Positions 25,095 to 36,397 are shown, counted from the first letter of the stretch. The stretch: 64,000 bases of DNA from M3007 sp964550795 (GCA_964550795.1 CAZKBH010000010.1:1-64000), one strand, 5' to 3'. Notes: generated from the sequence alone by a model not told the origin. A program made the numbers and translations.

Positions 25095-25580
25095 TTTTGC
25101 CAAGGGAGCAGGAGGAGTTGGACCACTTTCTCATGCTGGAACATATTTTCGTTTGGCAAAAGCCCGTGCGGCACTTGAAATAACTTCCATTGCATAACCA
25201 CCATCCATTCGTTTCTCAGCTACTCAATTTATGGCACAATAATTGCATACACTTGAGTACCCTGAAATGGGTATTTCTAAACAAGGCTTGCTGCTTGTAG
25301 GTGCAAACGAAAGATGCTTTCCTAATTTTGTCCCGCAAATTGCTCGCACTCTTAATCCGATTTACAGTTCCCGCCCTTTCGGACGTTCATTGTCCTAACT
25401 TCTCATCTGAAGTGAATTCAACGTATATCGTTGACTATCAAATTTTTATAACTAAATTTTAAACAATCTTTCTGCATAGCCACCCTGTTTGGGCTATGTA
25501 GGAACCATTTATTGCATTTTCCAATTGCCCATCATAATCGTCCCTTCACCTTTTTTTCTCACACCGAAACAGAACAATTT
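25095..25580. other. Long intergenic region before the first giant adhesin
   Basis: 486 bases with no convincing gene. An ATG at 25512 is in frame with the adhesin but precedes its signal peptide by 23 residues. A weak hairpin (catagcc/ggctatg, 25475-25498) lies about 80 bases before the chosen start. No exact TAnnTTTG element was found. The region probably holds the locus promoter and a leader. Confidence 0.4.
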
Positions 25581-28500
25581 ATGAAATCAACCCTACCCAC
25601 TTGTCCGACAAGACAAATGACGACACGTTTGATGCTTTTCGCCCTTATTTTTTTGGGCATAGGCCAAACGACGGGCTTTGCCCAAGTGCTTTACAACTAT
25701 TCGAACGCATCTGACGGAACCCCCAGCTTTACAGCAATTAATACAGTTGGTACGGACGTTTCCTTGGGGGTCGGATCCATGCCTGTGATAACCGCAGCAC
25801 CTCCTTGCGGCGCTACACAAGGTTTTGGTTCACAAGGATGGCCTGCTACGAACGTGTTTAATGTAAACACCTTTGAAAGCAACGGCTGGTATGTCGGTTT
25901 TTCCATCACGCCCGACATGGGCTATGGCTTGAAAATTACGGGTTTCTCTACCCGTTCGCGCCGCGAAAATGTCGCAGGCGTTGACAATGATGGTCCTATT
26001 GCCATGCGTTACGGATACAGTACCGATGGCGGTGCAAACTGGACGACTGTCAATCCCGGCAACCCACAATCCAGCAATCTTTGCGCGACTGGCGGGGTTC
26101 AACGAGTTTGGAACGGATTCGGGACTGTAAATACCAGTAACACAATCCTATTCCGGATTTATGGGCTTTCCAGCGGGGCTAATCTTACGGGCGATTTTTA
26201 TTTGAGAGATATCGTAGTAAATGGGGAGGTTTGTGCCAATGCGCCCAGCGTAAGCCCTTCCCCCGCAAATTTCTTGGTTTGTACCGGAGAAACCTCCTAC
26301 GCGTACCAGTATAGCGCAGTTGATGCAGCTTCCTATACCATTGATTTTGATGCGGCTGCCGAGGCAGAGGGATTTGTGGATGTTGCAACCACTGCTTTTC
26401 CTGTAGCGCCAGACTCCATCGTTTGGATAATCCCGGCCGCAGCAGCAATCGGCGATTACAACGCGGTCCTTTCGGTGATGAACGATTGTGGTTTTATAAC
26501 TAATTACCCTATCGTAATTACCGTATCGGCGTTGCCGGATAATGCATTCCGCCCAGCGGGCACCAATGTGACCGTGCCATTTACTGAAACCCTTGATTTT
26601 GATGCCGACCATACAACCTGTGAAGGAAGTGTGTTGGAATATGGGGCTTTGGTTCCGGCCATGGGAATGGGCGCTTGTACCTTCGAATGGACGCTTTCCA
26701 GCGGAGGAACCATATTGCAAGGAGCGTTCAATCGCAACGTGCAGGTTGAATGGACCGCTCCCGGAACACATACCCTCACTTTTGTGGCAACGAGCGTCGC
26801 TACCGGCTGTCAATCCACCAATTCATTGGAGGTGACAGTTTTTGCTTTGCCAATAGTATCCATTATAACGACAGACGATTCAGGGGTCGAAAATGACGGA
26901 ATCGTTTGTACGGGCGGAACAGCGACCCTGACTGCTTCGGGTGGCTTAAATTATGAGTGGAGTACAGGTGCTACCACTGCAGAAATTATGGTCAGCCCTG
27001 TCAGTTCTACCACTTACACGGTGACTGTCACAAGCGCTGATATGTGCACGGCGACCCAAACCGTCACGATTACGGTCAGCCCGCTGCCAGATGCAGGGTT
27101 CAGTGTGGCACCCATGGATCCTATTTGCCCCGGAACAGCCATTGAAATTTTCTTTGAAGATTTTTCATCCAACCCGCCGGGGACCGAATATACCATTGGA
27201 GCCGATGTGTCGCCGATGGTGTTTGGGCAAAATAGCCTGACACTTTCTGAAGTAATTGATGGCGATCATATTGACTTGTTGGAAGGAACCGATTTTACTG
27301 GAACACTATCCATCTCGAATATTGTGGTAACCGAAGACGTGTCGGGTTGCAGCAGCACGGTGGCAGATTTTACCATCGAGGTTCTGCCTGCTCCGGAGTT
27401 TGGCTTCACCGCACAAACCGACAGCGATGGCCCTTACAGTGGTAATAATACCGCTGGCCCAAATACCTTAAACGTTGACTTCTGCGTAGGCGATCATTTG
27501 ACGCTTTCGGGATACACAGACAACGGTGCGGTTGGCTACACTTATTTCTTTACCACCACTGGCAACGTAAACTACGATGGTGGTCCAGCCTATCCACTTT
27601 CGTCCGGACCAGTGAATGTGGCAGCGAACAATGCTGCGGCTTTCTTTGGAATGGTGTATGGCGGTGCGCTAGGTTATGGCTTAACGAGCGATACCGTGGG
27701 CACTCTGAACCAAGTATTCATCCCATATCTGGACAACGATAACGACGGCATCTTTACGGCGGGCGATTGTCTTGGGGATACCATGTTCCTGAACTACACG
27801 GTTTACGCAATTCCAACCGTGACGGTTACGCAGGCTAGCACTGAATTTTGCAATGGCGAAACTGCAACAGCTTCATTTTCAGGGAATTACCTCTCTGGCG
27901 CAAGTTACTCCTGGACAAACGACAACCCCTCGGTAGGTCTGGCTGCCAGCGGAACAGGTGCTATCTCATTCACAGCTACCAATACCGGCACAAGTACGAT
28001 CGTGGCCAATATTACGGTAACGCCTTCGGCCAATGGTTGTGAGGGTGATTCTGAGATGTTTACGATTACAGTATATCCTCAACCAGTGGTGAACAACATC
28101 ACTGCAACTGTGGATGGTGGTACGCCCCAGAGCGTCAACAACGCAGGCGGACCAACCTCCATGACCCTTGATTTTTGTGCAGGCGAATCTTTTACATTTA
28201 GTGACTACAGCGGAACGCCAAACATAGGTTTCCTGGCAGAAATCGTGGATGGAACGAACAATCTATTGTACAATGTAACACCCATCGCTGTGCCTAGCGC
28301 AGTCACAGATATTGCGCCAGCAGGGGTTGCAGGGTTCTTCGGCGGAACTTTTGGCCCATACAATCTGGCACCAGGCGAAACCTACGGCTGGATCGAGCAA
28401 GTGTACACACCTTATTTTGATGTGGACAACAGCGGCTCCTTCGATTCGCTGGATTGTACAGGTAATCCATTTACGGTGATTTACCGTGTATTCGCGCCGA

Positions 28501-31500
28501 TTGATTTGGACATTACGCGCAACACGCCAGGCTCCATTTGTTCCGGTGATCTGGTAGAATACACTTTCAGTACGACTTCGACGCAAGATGTGACCTTTGA
28601 ATTGGTTTTTGAGCCAAATGTCAATGGTGCCAATCCAGCCGATTTGACGGACGATAATATTTTCCCTGCTCCTTCTACGCATACGATCAACAGCAGCACG
28701 CCATACACGTTCTCCACTACGGTGAATAACGCTGTTGGAACCTTTGACCGTGGCCGTGTGCGGGTACGCGCAACCAATATTGCTTATGCCAACGTGGATG
28801 TTTGCACAACAGCCGACGTGAATGGCTTGAACACACAGGTGTATCCTACACCAGTGCTGGCTCCGGTAAACTCATTGCTTTCTTGCAGTGGAAATACTTT
28901 GGAATTGGACATTGATGCCCTCAATGCTTCCATCAACCCCAATGCAGCCGGGTTCCCGCTTCAGATTGAATGGACTTTGAGTGCTCCGGGTCTGGTCGAG
29001 GATGGTGCCACGGGTACAACAGTCATTTATGACAATGCTGGACTTGAACTCAACGGCGGGATTGACATTCAGCAAATACTCACCCTGACCGACCCCTTGA
29101 ATGGCCCTCAAACGGCCACCTTTACCATTACGCCACGCGCTTCCGGCCCAAGCAATGCCTTCAATGGCGATGATTGTTATGGCGACCCGATTACGGTGGA
29201 AGTGACGGTGGTGCCTGCGGCAGTGCCGACCATTGAAGGACCTACTTGCATGCATATCGGCAGTGTGGTGCAGTTGTCGGGCTACGACAATGTAGTACCG
29301 CCTGCTACCTTTGTTTCAGGCGACTGGGCTGATAACGGCTCTGGCAATGCCACCGTGGATGCTCTTGGACTTGTAACCGGGATTGACACCGGCAGCACGA
29401 CCATTTTTTACCTGGTCACCGACGATGCAGGTTGTGCTTCTACGGCCTCTCATGTGATTACCGTATTAGAAGGAGTAACGCTTACTTCTATATACACCGA
29501 CGGTCCCGTTTCCTGCGGGGAGGAATTCACCGTATCTGTGGAAGCGGATGGTTTTTGCGATATCGGTACGCTGGATTATCAGTTCTCATGGGACCCAAGT
29601 TTGTTCCAGTTTGTAACTTTTACACAAGCACCTATTCCGGGTGGTGTGCCTTTTGTGAGTACCAATAACATCGCCAATGGGCAGTTGATTTATCTGTTCT
29701 TTGCAGATGTTCCACCGTTTGGCGCTTCACTTCCAGACGGCTCAGTAATTCTGACCTACACACTTCGCGCGGTTGGTAATTCTGGTACGCACAATGTTCC
29801 AGAGACTGTAGAAGTAGAAGAGGCCTATAACAGCAATTTCTCTTTGATTAACACCAATACTTTTGGTGTGAGCGTGGAAATTGAACCACTTTCCCTTGAT
29901 TTGGGTATGAATCCGGTGGTTTGTCCCAACGACGATTTTGCCTTCCTGCAATTTAGTAATGTAAGCACCAACGCTAATCACTACGTGATAGATTTTGATG
30001 CGGCTGCTGAAGCAGCTGGTTTCCCGGACATTCAACAGGGAGACTTGGTGGTTATGGATGGATTTATCCAAATCCCGCTTCCAAATGGGTTACAAAACGG
30101 TTCGTACCAAGCCACGCTGGTCATCAGCAACACCATCAACGGTTGCGAAAGTGAGGTGTACTTATTCTCCATCATTGTGGATCAGGATCCGCCCATGGTG
30201 CCAACGCCTACTCCACTTACCCTGAATTGTGTATCATCCATTCCAGCGCCCAACACAGCGGTGGTAATAGATGCAACCGATAATTGTACGGCTACAGAAG
30301 ACTTGGTGATTCAGTTTGAAGAAGATCTGAGCAGCCAAACCGGTACCGGCTGCGCAGGTGATCCAATGATCATTTTGCATGTGTACTCGGTAACCGATGA
30401 AGCGGGCAATACTACCTTCACTACCCACCTCATCACGGCGGAAGACGAAGTGGCTCCAGTCATCAGCACAACAGGACTTGCGGCTTGGTATCCTTCCGGG
30501 CAAGCAGCTATTGCTGCAGCTTTGGCGCGTGCTGAAGCAACGAAATTTGATAATTGCACACCTGATGTAGGCATCAATGTAGCCCTGGGCGCAGTGGATA
30601 CCGCTGGCTGCGTGGGTACCATCTCCTTGATTGTTACAGATGCCTGTGGCAATGTAACCCCAGCCATGAATGCTACCTATACTGTTACCATTGATCGGGA
30701 AGATCCGGTGGTAATGGCGGGTCTTATTGACGACTGTTATGACGAAGCACCGGCTACAGATCCATACGGCGAATATACCTTCGCGGTGAACGCGGCCATT
30801 TTAGCAACGATCGCTACGGACGACTGCGATGTTTCATTAGATATCACCGTAAATGTTGTAGCTACTGATTGTTCAGCTGTTATCACAGTTACCGCTACGG
30901 ATGACTGTGGTAAATCTGCTTCTGTAACTTACACTACACGGGTAGAAAACGACGCTCCAAGTATTACAACAGACTCCTTGGTGCTCTCCGGCATGTGTTT
31001 CGATAACGAACAGGATGCCCTCGATGCCGCCATTAGTGTTACAGTGGCCGGCGACGACTGCACGCCAGAAGACGACTTGCAATTCTTCGCGTCCTCCGAC
31101 GGAAATTGCCCCGCAGAAATCACCGTTGAGGTTACTGACTTCTGTGGTAACTTCTCTACGATTGTTTACACAGGTGTCTTGATTGATACCGAAGATCCAA
31201 TGGTGGCACCTGCGGCTCAGTATGCAACTTGTTTCAAAACCTTTACCGAGGCTTTTGACAGCCTTGCACGCGCCGCAAATCCTTCTGACAATTGCACCAG
31301 TCTGGCAGATTTGCTTGCGTCCGTGCAAACGAGCTCTGTTGAAGTAGGAATTTTCGAAGATGAGTGTGAGGAGTACGACCTCAGCTTTACGTTCTTTGAT
31401 AACTGTGGGAACGAAGTGAGTCACACCTTCCAATACATCCTTATTGACAACGAAGCGCCTACGGTTGAGCCTTTGGCTACTTTGAACCTCACCTGTCTGG

Positions 31501-34500
31501 ATGATTTGGACGCACCAAATGTACTTTTGGTGGATGCCACAGATAACTGCGGGGTGGAAGACGTGATCCACGTCAGCACGGTATTGCCGACCTCTTGCCC
31601 TGGCACAGGTACCCGCACTTACCGCGTATTTGACTGCGCCGGCAATAGTGTGGACGTAATTCAGGTCATCACCATTGACGACAACGTGGCCCCAACCTGG
31701 GTGACTACCCCGGCCAATTTCCTGGATCGCACCATTTCCTGCGAAGACACCAGCTCGATTTCCAACGCATTGAGTCTGGTGCCAGAAGCAGAAGATAACT
31801 GTGGCGAAGTAACCGTGACCTTAAATTCCGTTACCCCGCTGAGCAGTTGCGCAGGTGGTTATGTACGCACCTGGACGGCTGTGGACGATTGCGGAAATGC
31901 CGCAACGGCCTTGTTTACACAGACGATTACTATTGTTGACAATATTGCACCCACCTGGGTTACCCTTGCTGGCACCCTGGATGCAAGCGTAGAATGCATC
32001 GATGCAGCAGCTTTGGCCGACGCAAACGCCTTGGCACCTGTTGCCAACGACAACTGCACAGGCTACACCCTGAGCAAAACTTCCGGCGTATTTGTGCCCG
32101 GCATGAGCTGCCCACAAGAAGGAACCTACACCAACACATGGGTTGCAACCGATGGTTGTGGCAATACCTCCACGATGTTCACGCAAGTGATTTCCGTTAC
32201 GGACAACAATGAACCCACTTGGGTAACTCCGGAAGGGGTAGCATTCCCACAAGGGCTTGACCTGACCATTTCCTGTACAGATGTTGCTGGATATGATTTT
32301 GCAAACAGCCTGGAACCAGTGGCCAGTGACCTGTGCGACCAAAACCCAAGCTTGAGCAAAACCACGGGAGTATTTGTGCCCGGCGGTGATTGCGCAGGAG
32401 AAGGTTCATTTACAAATACCTGGACGGCTTCCGATAGCTGTGGAAATGTGAGCGTGATGTTTACACAAACCATTACGGTAGTGGATAATACGCCGCCCTC
32501 ATTTGATCCGGTTTGCCAGTTCATGCCGCTCAATCTGTACACTAGCCAAGGTTATGTTTGTCCTGCGGATGCCACCCTTACAGGCATAGTCGTTGGTCAG
32601 GATATCAACAACGGTACAACCTGGAACGTTGCTGGCTTCATGGTGCCAGCACTGGGTACTTGTATTTTTGATGATTGTGTGTCTTCCTCAGACATCATCG
32701 TGAAAGTGTCTTCCATTGACAACGTGTATGATCCGCTTGCTTGCATCCGTACCATCACCTTGTCCTTTGAATTGCGCGACCCATGCGGCAATGTGCAGCC
32801 GGAACTGTTTGTCTGCATCTACAACATCTACGACGACACGGCACCTTCGGTAACGGGTGGTTCGATTGATGGATGTTATGCAACGGAAGCAGCTGCTATA
32901 GCTGCGGCCATTGCGGCAACAACGGTTTCTGATAACTGCACTGATACGCTGGATTTAGAGGTGAATGCAGTTAGAACCGGTACCCTTTGTGCGGCAACCA
33001 TCACGGTGACGGTCACGGACTGCGCTGGAAACAGCAATTTTGTGACGTACAACACCCGTATTGACGGCAATGCACCAAATATGACGGTGAGCGACATTGC
33101 TACTTGCTATGCAACCGTAGCAGCAGCACAAGCCGCCGCCATCGCAGGGACTACCATTGTGGATGATTGTGACGCTTATGGCAATTTGACCATCACCGCA
33201 ACCACCGTTGGAGCTTGTCCGGCAACGGTTACGATAACCGCTACGGATGATTGCGGCAACAGTAACTCGGTGGCTTACCCCGGGCTGTGCATCGGTGGTG
33301 CGAGTTTGATTGAAATTACCGTAGATGCGGATGACCTCTCGGTAGATTGTAACGACTGGCAGACGGATCTGCAAGCCTGGTTGGACGATAACGGCGGCGC
33401 AGTAGCGACCGGTTCAGGGATTGTTTGGTCTTATTCGCCCCTCGACCCAGCTACTGCGCTCGAAATGAGCATGCCGAATTGTACGACAAAAACCAAATCA
33501 GTGGTGGTTACTTTCCGTGCTACCAATGGTTGCGGCAGCTTTGACGAAACCACAGCGACCTTCTCTGTAACAGACAATATTCCACCTACGGCCAATCCAA
33601 TTGCCAATACCAATTTGAGCTGCAGCTCGGCCATTCCAATGCCTAATGTGGAACTTGTGACCGGCGAAGCAGACAATTGTGGCGGTACCCCTACGGTGGC
33701 ACTTCTCGCTGTATCGGATAATATGGCTGCAGGTTGCCCAGGAAGTCCACGGATCATCATTCACCAGTATATCCTGACGGACGATTATTGCAACACTGCA
33801 ATCATCAACCACACCATTACCGTAGTGGATGATGTAGCGCCGACCTTCACAGGACCTGCAAACATTACCATCTATGTAGATGGCGCTTGCAGCTACGATG
33901 CTTCAACTGCCAATACGGGAGATGTAACGGACGAAGATGACAACTGCACCGCTTCTGGTCCAAACCTTCAGGCTTTCTACACCGATGTAAATAATGCAGG
34001 CACAGGTTTCCAAGTCCTGCGTGTCATTACCCGTACCTGGCAGCTCACGGATCTTTGTGGAAACACAGCCATCCCGCGCATTCAGACCATCACGGTTATG
34101 GATGATATTGCGCCGATTTTCTTGACTTGTCCTTCCAATCTTACCTTGCCTGGGGGCACCATTGAAGGTGTCTGTGGGGCATACTTCGGGGGGCAAACCA
34201 GTCCTGGATTCACCGACAACTGTTCGGGGGCAGAACTGTCTTACACACTTTCTGGAGTATCCAATGGTACGGGAATAGGTCCGATTCCGCCAACTACCGT
34301 TTTCCTGGAGGGAGAAACCACGGTTACGTACACCGTGACGGATGAAGTGGGCAATACTGCCACCTGTCACCTCAAGCTTTCCGTCAAATGTCTCTCCATT
34401 TCTGGTCGGATTATCTGGGAGCATGATGGCACCTCGGGCGTAAAAGACGCCACGGTAAACGTGCAAAATGTTGCACCAACGCCAGCGTTCTCGGGCAGTG

Positions 34501-35666
34501 ATCTGTCTGACACCAATGGCTTTTACGAAGTAACCGTTCCTGTGGACGGTGACTATCGGGTGCGTCCGGTGAAAAACATCAACCGCCTGAATGGCGTGAC
34601 GGCAGCGGATGCCACGCGGATTACCAACCACGTGAATTTCTCTAACCCGATCACGAACCCATACAAAAAGGTTTGTGCGGACGTGAACCGCAGCGGCATC
34701 ATCAATACCCAGGACGCGTCCCTGATTACGCAAAGTATCGCGGGCAATCCGACGGCATTGGCGGTATTCAATGTGTTCTGGAGATTTACACCAACTGACT
34801 TCGTCATGCCTGCAACAGCGCACCAAAATGTGCCAGTTTTCCCTGAATCCAAGGATGTAACTTTGGTTGGACTTGATGCCTTGAACATTGATTTCTTCGG
34901 CATGAAGATTGGCGACGTGGCTGATCCATGGGCAAATCCACAAAATCTGCAAAGCCCGAGTCCTTTGGTTTGGGTGATTCAGGATCAGGTTTTGGTTGCT
35001 GGAACGGAACTGGACTTGAACTTTGCTGCGTCGAATTTCAACGATTTGGCAGCCTACCAGTTTGCGCTTGATTTTGATCCAATGCAATTGGAGTTCGTTG
35101 GTTTCCAACCATCTGGAGTACTCCCGATGAATTTGCTCGACAACTTCGGTGCGTACAACGCCAATTTGGGTGAACTGCGCAACGTGTGGTCGGCAGGAAC
35201 CGGCGTGACCTTGGCAGAAGGTACTTCGGTATTCCGCGCCAAATTCAAGGTGTTGAAAGGTGGTCAAAAACTCAGTCAGGTATTGAAACTGGACGACTCG
35301 GCCATCGAGTGTCAGGCTTTCAACGAGGCACTGATGCCTACGGAGGTTAAACTTGCATTCACGCAATCGGTAAGTGCCAGCGCACCGGTAGATTTGGGCA
35401 AACTGCAACTGGAATTATTCCAAAACCGCCCGAACCCATTCTCGGATGCGACCACCATCGGGTTTATCATTCCGGAAGCTTGTGATGCACATATCCGCAT
35501 CCTGGACATCAGTGGCCGCGAATTGACTTCGTACGACAGGAAATACACTGCGGGCTACCACGAGTTGGAATTCCGCATGGAAAACGCCTGGTCGTATGGC
35601 ATGCTGTTCTGCGAACTCGTAACACCACAGGGCAAACGCACCATCAAAATGATGACAGCGAAGTAG
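25581..35666 (+). CDS. Giant secreted adhesin with HYR-type, cohesin- and dockerin-like modules, T9SS type A
   Basis: 3361 residues from the ATG at 25581, chosen because the signal peptide follows (TTRLMLFALIFLGIGQ...GFAQ). Approximate order: an unassigned beta-sandwich (35-213); Ig/PKD-like modules (to 1290); a cohesin-like module (1300-1437, DYQFSWDPSLFQFV); about 15 HYR-type modules (1530-2930) with DNC/DDC motifs and many Cys pairs; a carboxypeptidase-regulatory-like module (2937, SGRIIWEHDGTSG); a dockerin-like module (3000-3045, DVNRSGIINTQD); a second cohesin-like module (3128-3262); and a type A sorting domain (3277-3361, LFQNRPNPFSDATT). It is probably exported by the T9SS and displayed on the cell surface. 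A terminator follows, so it may be its own transcript. Confidence 0.9.
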   Translation: MKSTLPTCPTRQMTTRLMLFALIFLGIGQTTGFAQVLYNYSNASDGTPSFTAINTVGTDVSLGVGSMPVITAAPPCGATQGFGSQGWPATNVFNVNTFESNGWYVGFSITPDMGYGLKITGFSTRSRRENVAGVDNDGPIAMRYGYSTDGGANWTTVNPGNPQSSNLCATGGVQRVWNGFGTVNTSNTILFRIYGLSSGANLTGDFYLRDIVVNGEVCANAPSVSPSPANFLVCTGETSYAYQYSAVDAASYTIDFDAAAEAEGFVDVATTAFPVAPDSIVWIIPAAAAIGDYNAVLSVMNDCGFITNYPIVITVSALPDNAFRPAGTNVTVPFTETLDFDADHTTCEGSVLEYGALVPAMGMGACTFEWTLSSGGTILQGAFNRNVQVEWTAPGTHTLTFVATSVATGCQSTNSLEVTVFALPIVSIITTDDSGVENDGIVCTGGTATLTASGGLNYEWSTGATTAEIMVSPVSSTTYTVTVTSADMCTATQTVTITVSPLPDAGFSVAPMDPICPGTAIEIFFEDFSSNPPGTEYTIGADVSPMVFGQNSLTLSEVIDGDHIDLLEGTDFTGTLSISNIVVTEDVSGCSSTVADFTIEVLPAPEFGFTAQTDSDGPYSGNNTAGPNTLNVDFCVGDHLTLSGYTDNGAVGYTYFFTTTGNVNYDGGPAYPLSSGPVNVAANNAAAFFGMVYGGALGYGLTSDTVGTLNQVFIPYLDNDNDGIFTAGDCLGDTMFLNYTVYAIPTVTVTQASTEFCNGETATASFSGNYLSGASYSWTNDNPSVGLAASGTGAISFTATNTGTSTIVANITVTPSANGCEGDSEMFTITVYPQPVVNNITATVDGGTPQSVNNAGGPTSMTLDFCAGESFTFSDYSGTPNIGFLAEIVDGTNNLLYNVTPIAVPSAVTDIAPAGVAGFFGGTFGPYNLAPGETYGWIEQVYTPYFDVDNSGSFDSLDCTGNPFTVIYRVFAPIDLDITRNTPGSICSGDLVEYTFSTTSTQDVTFELVFEPNVNGANPADLTDDNIFPAPSTHTINSSTPYTFSTTVNNAVGTFDRGRVRVRATNIAYANVDVCTTADVNGLNTQVYPTPVLAPVNSLLSCSGNTLELDIDALNASINPNAAGFPLQIEWTLSAPGLVEDGATGTTVIYDNAGLELNGGIDIQQILTLTDPLNGPQTATFTITPRASGPSNAFNGDDCYGDPITVEVTVVPAAVPTIEGPTCMHIGSVVQLSGYDNVVPPATFVSGDWADNGSGNATVDALGLVTGIDTGSTTIFYLVTDDAGCASTASHVITVLEGVTLTSIYTDGPVSCGEEFTVSVEADGFCDIGTLDYQFSWDPSLFQFVTFTQAPIPGGVPFVSTNNIANGQLIYLFFADVPPFGASLPDGSVILTYTLRAVGNSGTHNVPETVEVEEAYNSNFSLINTNTFGVSVEIEPLSLDLGMNPVVCPNDDFAFLQFSNVSTNANHYVIDFDAAAEAAGFPDIQQGDLVVMDGFIQIPLPNGLQNGSYQATLVISNTINGCESEVYLFSIIVDQDPPMVPTPTPLTLNCVSSIPAPNTAVVIDATDNCTATEDLVIQFEEDLSSQTGTGCAGDPMIILHVYSVTDEAGNTTFTTHLITAEDEVAPVISTTGLAAWYPSGQAAIAAALARAEATKFDNCTPDVGINVALGAVDTAGCVGTISLIVTDACGNVTPAMNATYTVTIDREDPVVMAGLIDDCYDEAPATDPYGEYTFAVNAAILATIATDDCDVSLDITVNVVATDCSAVITVTATDDCGKSASVTYTTRVENDAPSITTDSLVLSGMCFDNEQDALDAAISVTVAGDDCTPEDDLQFFASSDGNCPAEITVEVTDFCGNFSTIVYTGVLIDTEDPMVAPAAQYATCFKTFTEAFDSLARAANPSDNCTSLADLLASVQTSSVEVGIFEDECEEYDLSFTFFDNCGNEVSHTFQYILIDNEAPTVEPLATLNLTCLDDLDAPNVLLVDATDNCGVEDVIHVSTVLPTSCPGTGTRTYRVFDCAGNSVDVIQVITIDDNVAPTWVTTPANFLDRTISCEDTSSISNALSLVPEAEDNCGEVTVTLNSVTPLSSCAGGYVRTWTAVDDCGNAATALFTQTITIVDNIAPTWVTLAGTLDASVECIDAAALADANALAPVANDNCTGYTLSKTSGVFVPGMSCPQEGTYTNTWVATDGCGNTSTMFTQVISVTDNNEPTWVTPEGVAFPQGLDLTISCTDVAGYDFANSLEPVASDLCDQNPSLSKTTGVFVPGGDCAGEGSFTNTWTASDSCGNVSVMFTQTITVVDNTPPSFDPVCQFMPLNLYTSQGYVCPADATLTGIVVGQDINNGTTWNVAGFMVPALGTCIFDDCVSSSDIIVKVSSIDNVYDPLACIRTITLSFELRDPCGNVQPELFVCIYNIYDDTAPSVTGGSIDGCYATEAAAIAAAIAATTVSDNCTDTLDLEVNAVRTGTLCAATITVTVTDCAGNSNFVTYNTRIDGNAPNMTVSDIATCYATVAAAQAAAIAGTTIVDDCDAYGNLTITATTVGACPATVTITATDDCGNSNSVAYPGLCIGGASLIEITVDADDLSVDCNDWQTDLQAWLDDNGGAVATGSGIVWSYSPLDPATALEMSMPNCTTKTKSVVVTFRATNGCGSFDETTATFSVTDNIPPTANPIANTNLSCSSAIPMPNVELVTGEADNCGGTPTVALLAVSDNMAAGCPGSPRIIIHQYILTDDYCNTAIINHTITVVDDVAPTFTGPANITIYVDGACSYDASTANTGDVTDEDDNCTASGPNLQAFYTDVNNAGTGFQVLRVITRTWQLTDLCGNTAIPRIQTITVMDDIAPIFLTCPSNLTLPGGTIEGVCGAYFGGQTSPGFTDNCSGAELSYTLSGVSNGTGIGPIPPTTVFLEGETTVTYTVTDEVGNTATCHLKLSVKCLSISGRIIWEHDGTSGVKDATVNVQNVAPTPAFSGSDLSDTNGFYEVTVPVDGDYRVRPVKNINRLNGVTAADATRITNHVNFSNPITNPYKKVCADVNRSGIINTQDASLITQSIAGNPTALAVFNVFWRFTPTDFVMPATAHQNVPVFPESKDVTLVGLDALNIDFFGMKIGDVADPWANPQNLQSPSPLVWVIQDQVLVAGTELDLNFAASNFNDLAAYQFALDFDPMQLEFVGFQPSGVLPMNLLDNFGAYNANLGELRNVWSAGTGVTLAEGTSVFRAKFKVLKGGQKLSQVLKLDDSAIECQAFNEALMPTEVKLAFTQSVSASAPVDLGKLQLELFQNRPNPFSDATTIGFIIPEACDAHIRILDISGRELTSYDRKYTAGYHELEFRMENAWSYGMLFCELVTPQGKRTIKMMTAK

Positions 35667-35711
35667 GTACGTCCTGCTCCGACAACGTTTTGAGTACATA
35701 CTATGATTGAT

Positions 35712-35748
35712 AGCCGCTCATCCTGCTTACAGGGTGGGCGGCTTTTTT
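35712..35748 (+). terminator. Rho-independent terminator after the first giant adhesin
   Basis: agccgctcatcctg and cagggtgggcggct pair over 14 positions (some G-U) around a four-base loop and are followed by six T, 46 bases after the stop codon. Confidence 0.85.
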
Positions 35749-36397
35749 AGGGGGAGGGTAGGGGAGCGGGCGGCTTCTTCTTTTTTGCACAGCCGAAAGG
35801 ACTGAACAAGGGGTCCAAATAACGACTTGAAAAATATATGAGCCCATTAAAAAGCCCTACACTAAAATTGGTACGGTTTTTGGCTTACACTGTTAAACGT
35901 GCAATCCAGACGACAAAACTTCGGATAGTGGCAGACAGAAAGGCGAATATATCTGGATGTGGAAAGGGTTTAATGTTTTGATTTACAATGCTTTGTGATC
36001 AAAATTGCTGCTTGCTCCACAAAAAGCGTCTCCTTGATTAGCAGTTTTAGCCGTAATCTTGCGGTCAAATTATTTTTAATCCATAATCCTCGCCGCCTTT
36101 ATGGTTGGTTTCCTGTGTTTCCCAGAGTTTATTGAAAAGTTGAGTGCATATTGGAATTTGTGGAAAGTTGATACTGGCATAGTTGGAAGATTCCCAACCG
36201 AACTATTTTCCATCTTTTTTCCTATTGGCCTCATTTTGCAAGCTCAATCACTCATTTTGACCAGAAATACTCGAAACTTGAACTATAAACAACATCTGTC
36301 CATTCCAAACCGACTTACCTTGATGAAGAGTCCTATACACTCCTTCTCAAAGATGCCCTGCATCTCACCTTTTTCCTCAACCACTAATTTTTTGACC
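35749..36397. other. Intergenic region between the first two giant adhesins
   Basis: 649 bases without a convincing gene. The frame of the next adhesin is open from an ATG at 36101, but the signal peptide starts only at 36398, so 36101-36397 is probably leader. The region is A/T-rich. I found no repeat and no exact -7 element near 36398. Confidence 0.45.

Noticed and set aside
30001..33300. Recent tandem duplication or assembly artefact in the adhesin repeats
   Set aside because: Repeated HYR modules differ strongly at the DNA level, so they are old duplications rather than collapsed or expanded assembly repeats.
33903..35408. Long open frame antisense to the first giant adhesin (501 codons)
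   Set aside because: It mirrors the repetitive sense-strand coding sequence and has no domain, signal peptide or start context. Similar shadows occur throughout all three giant genes.
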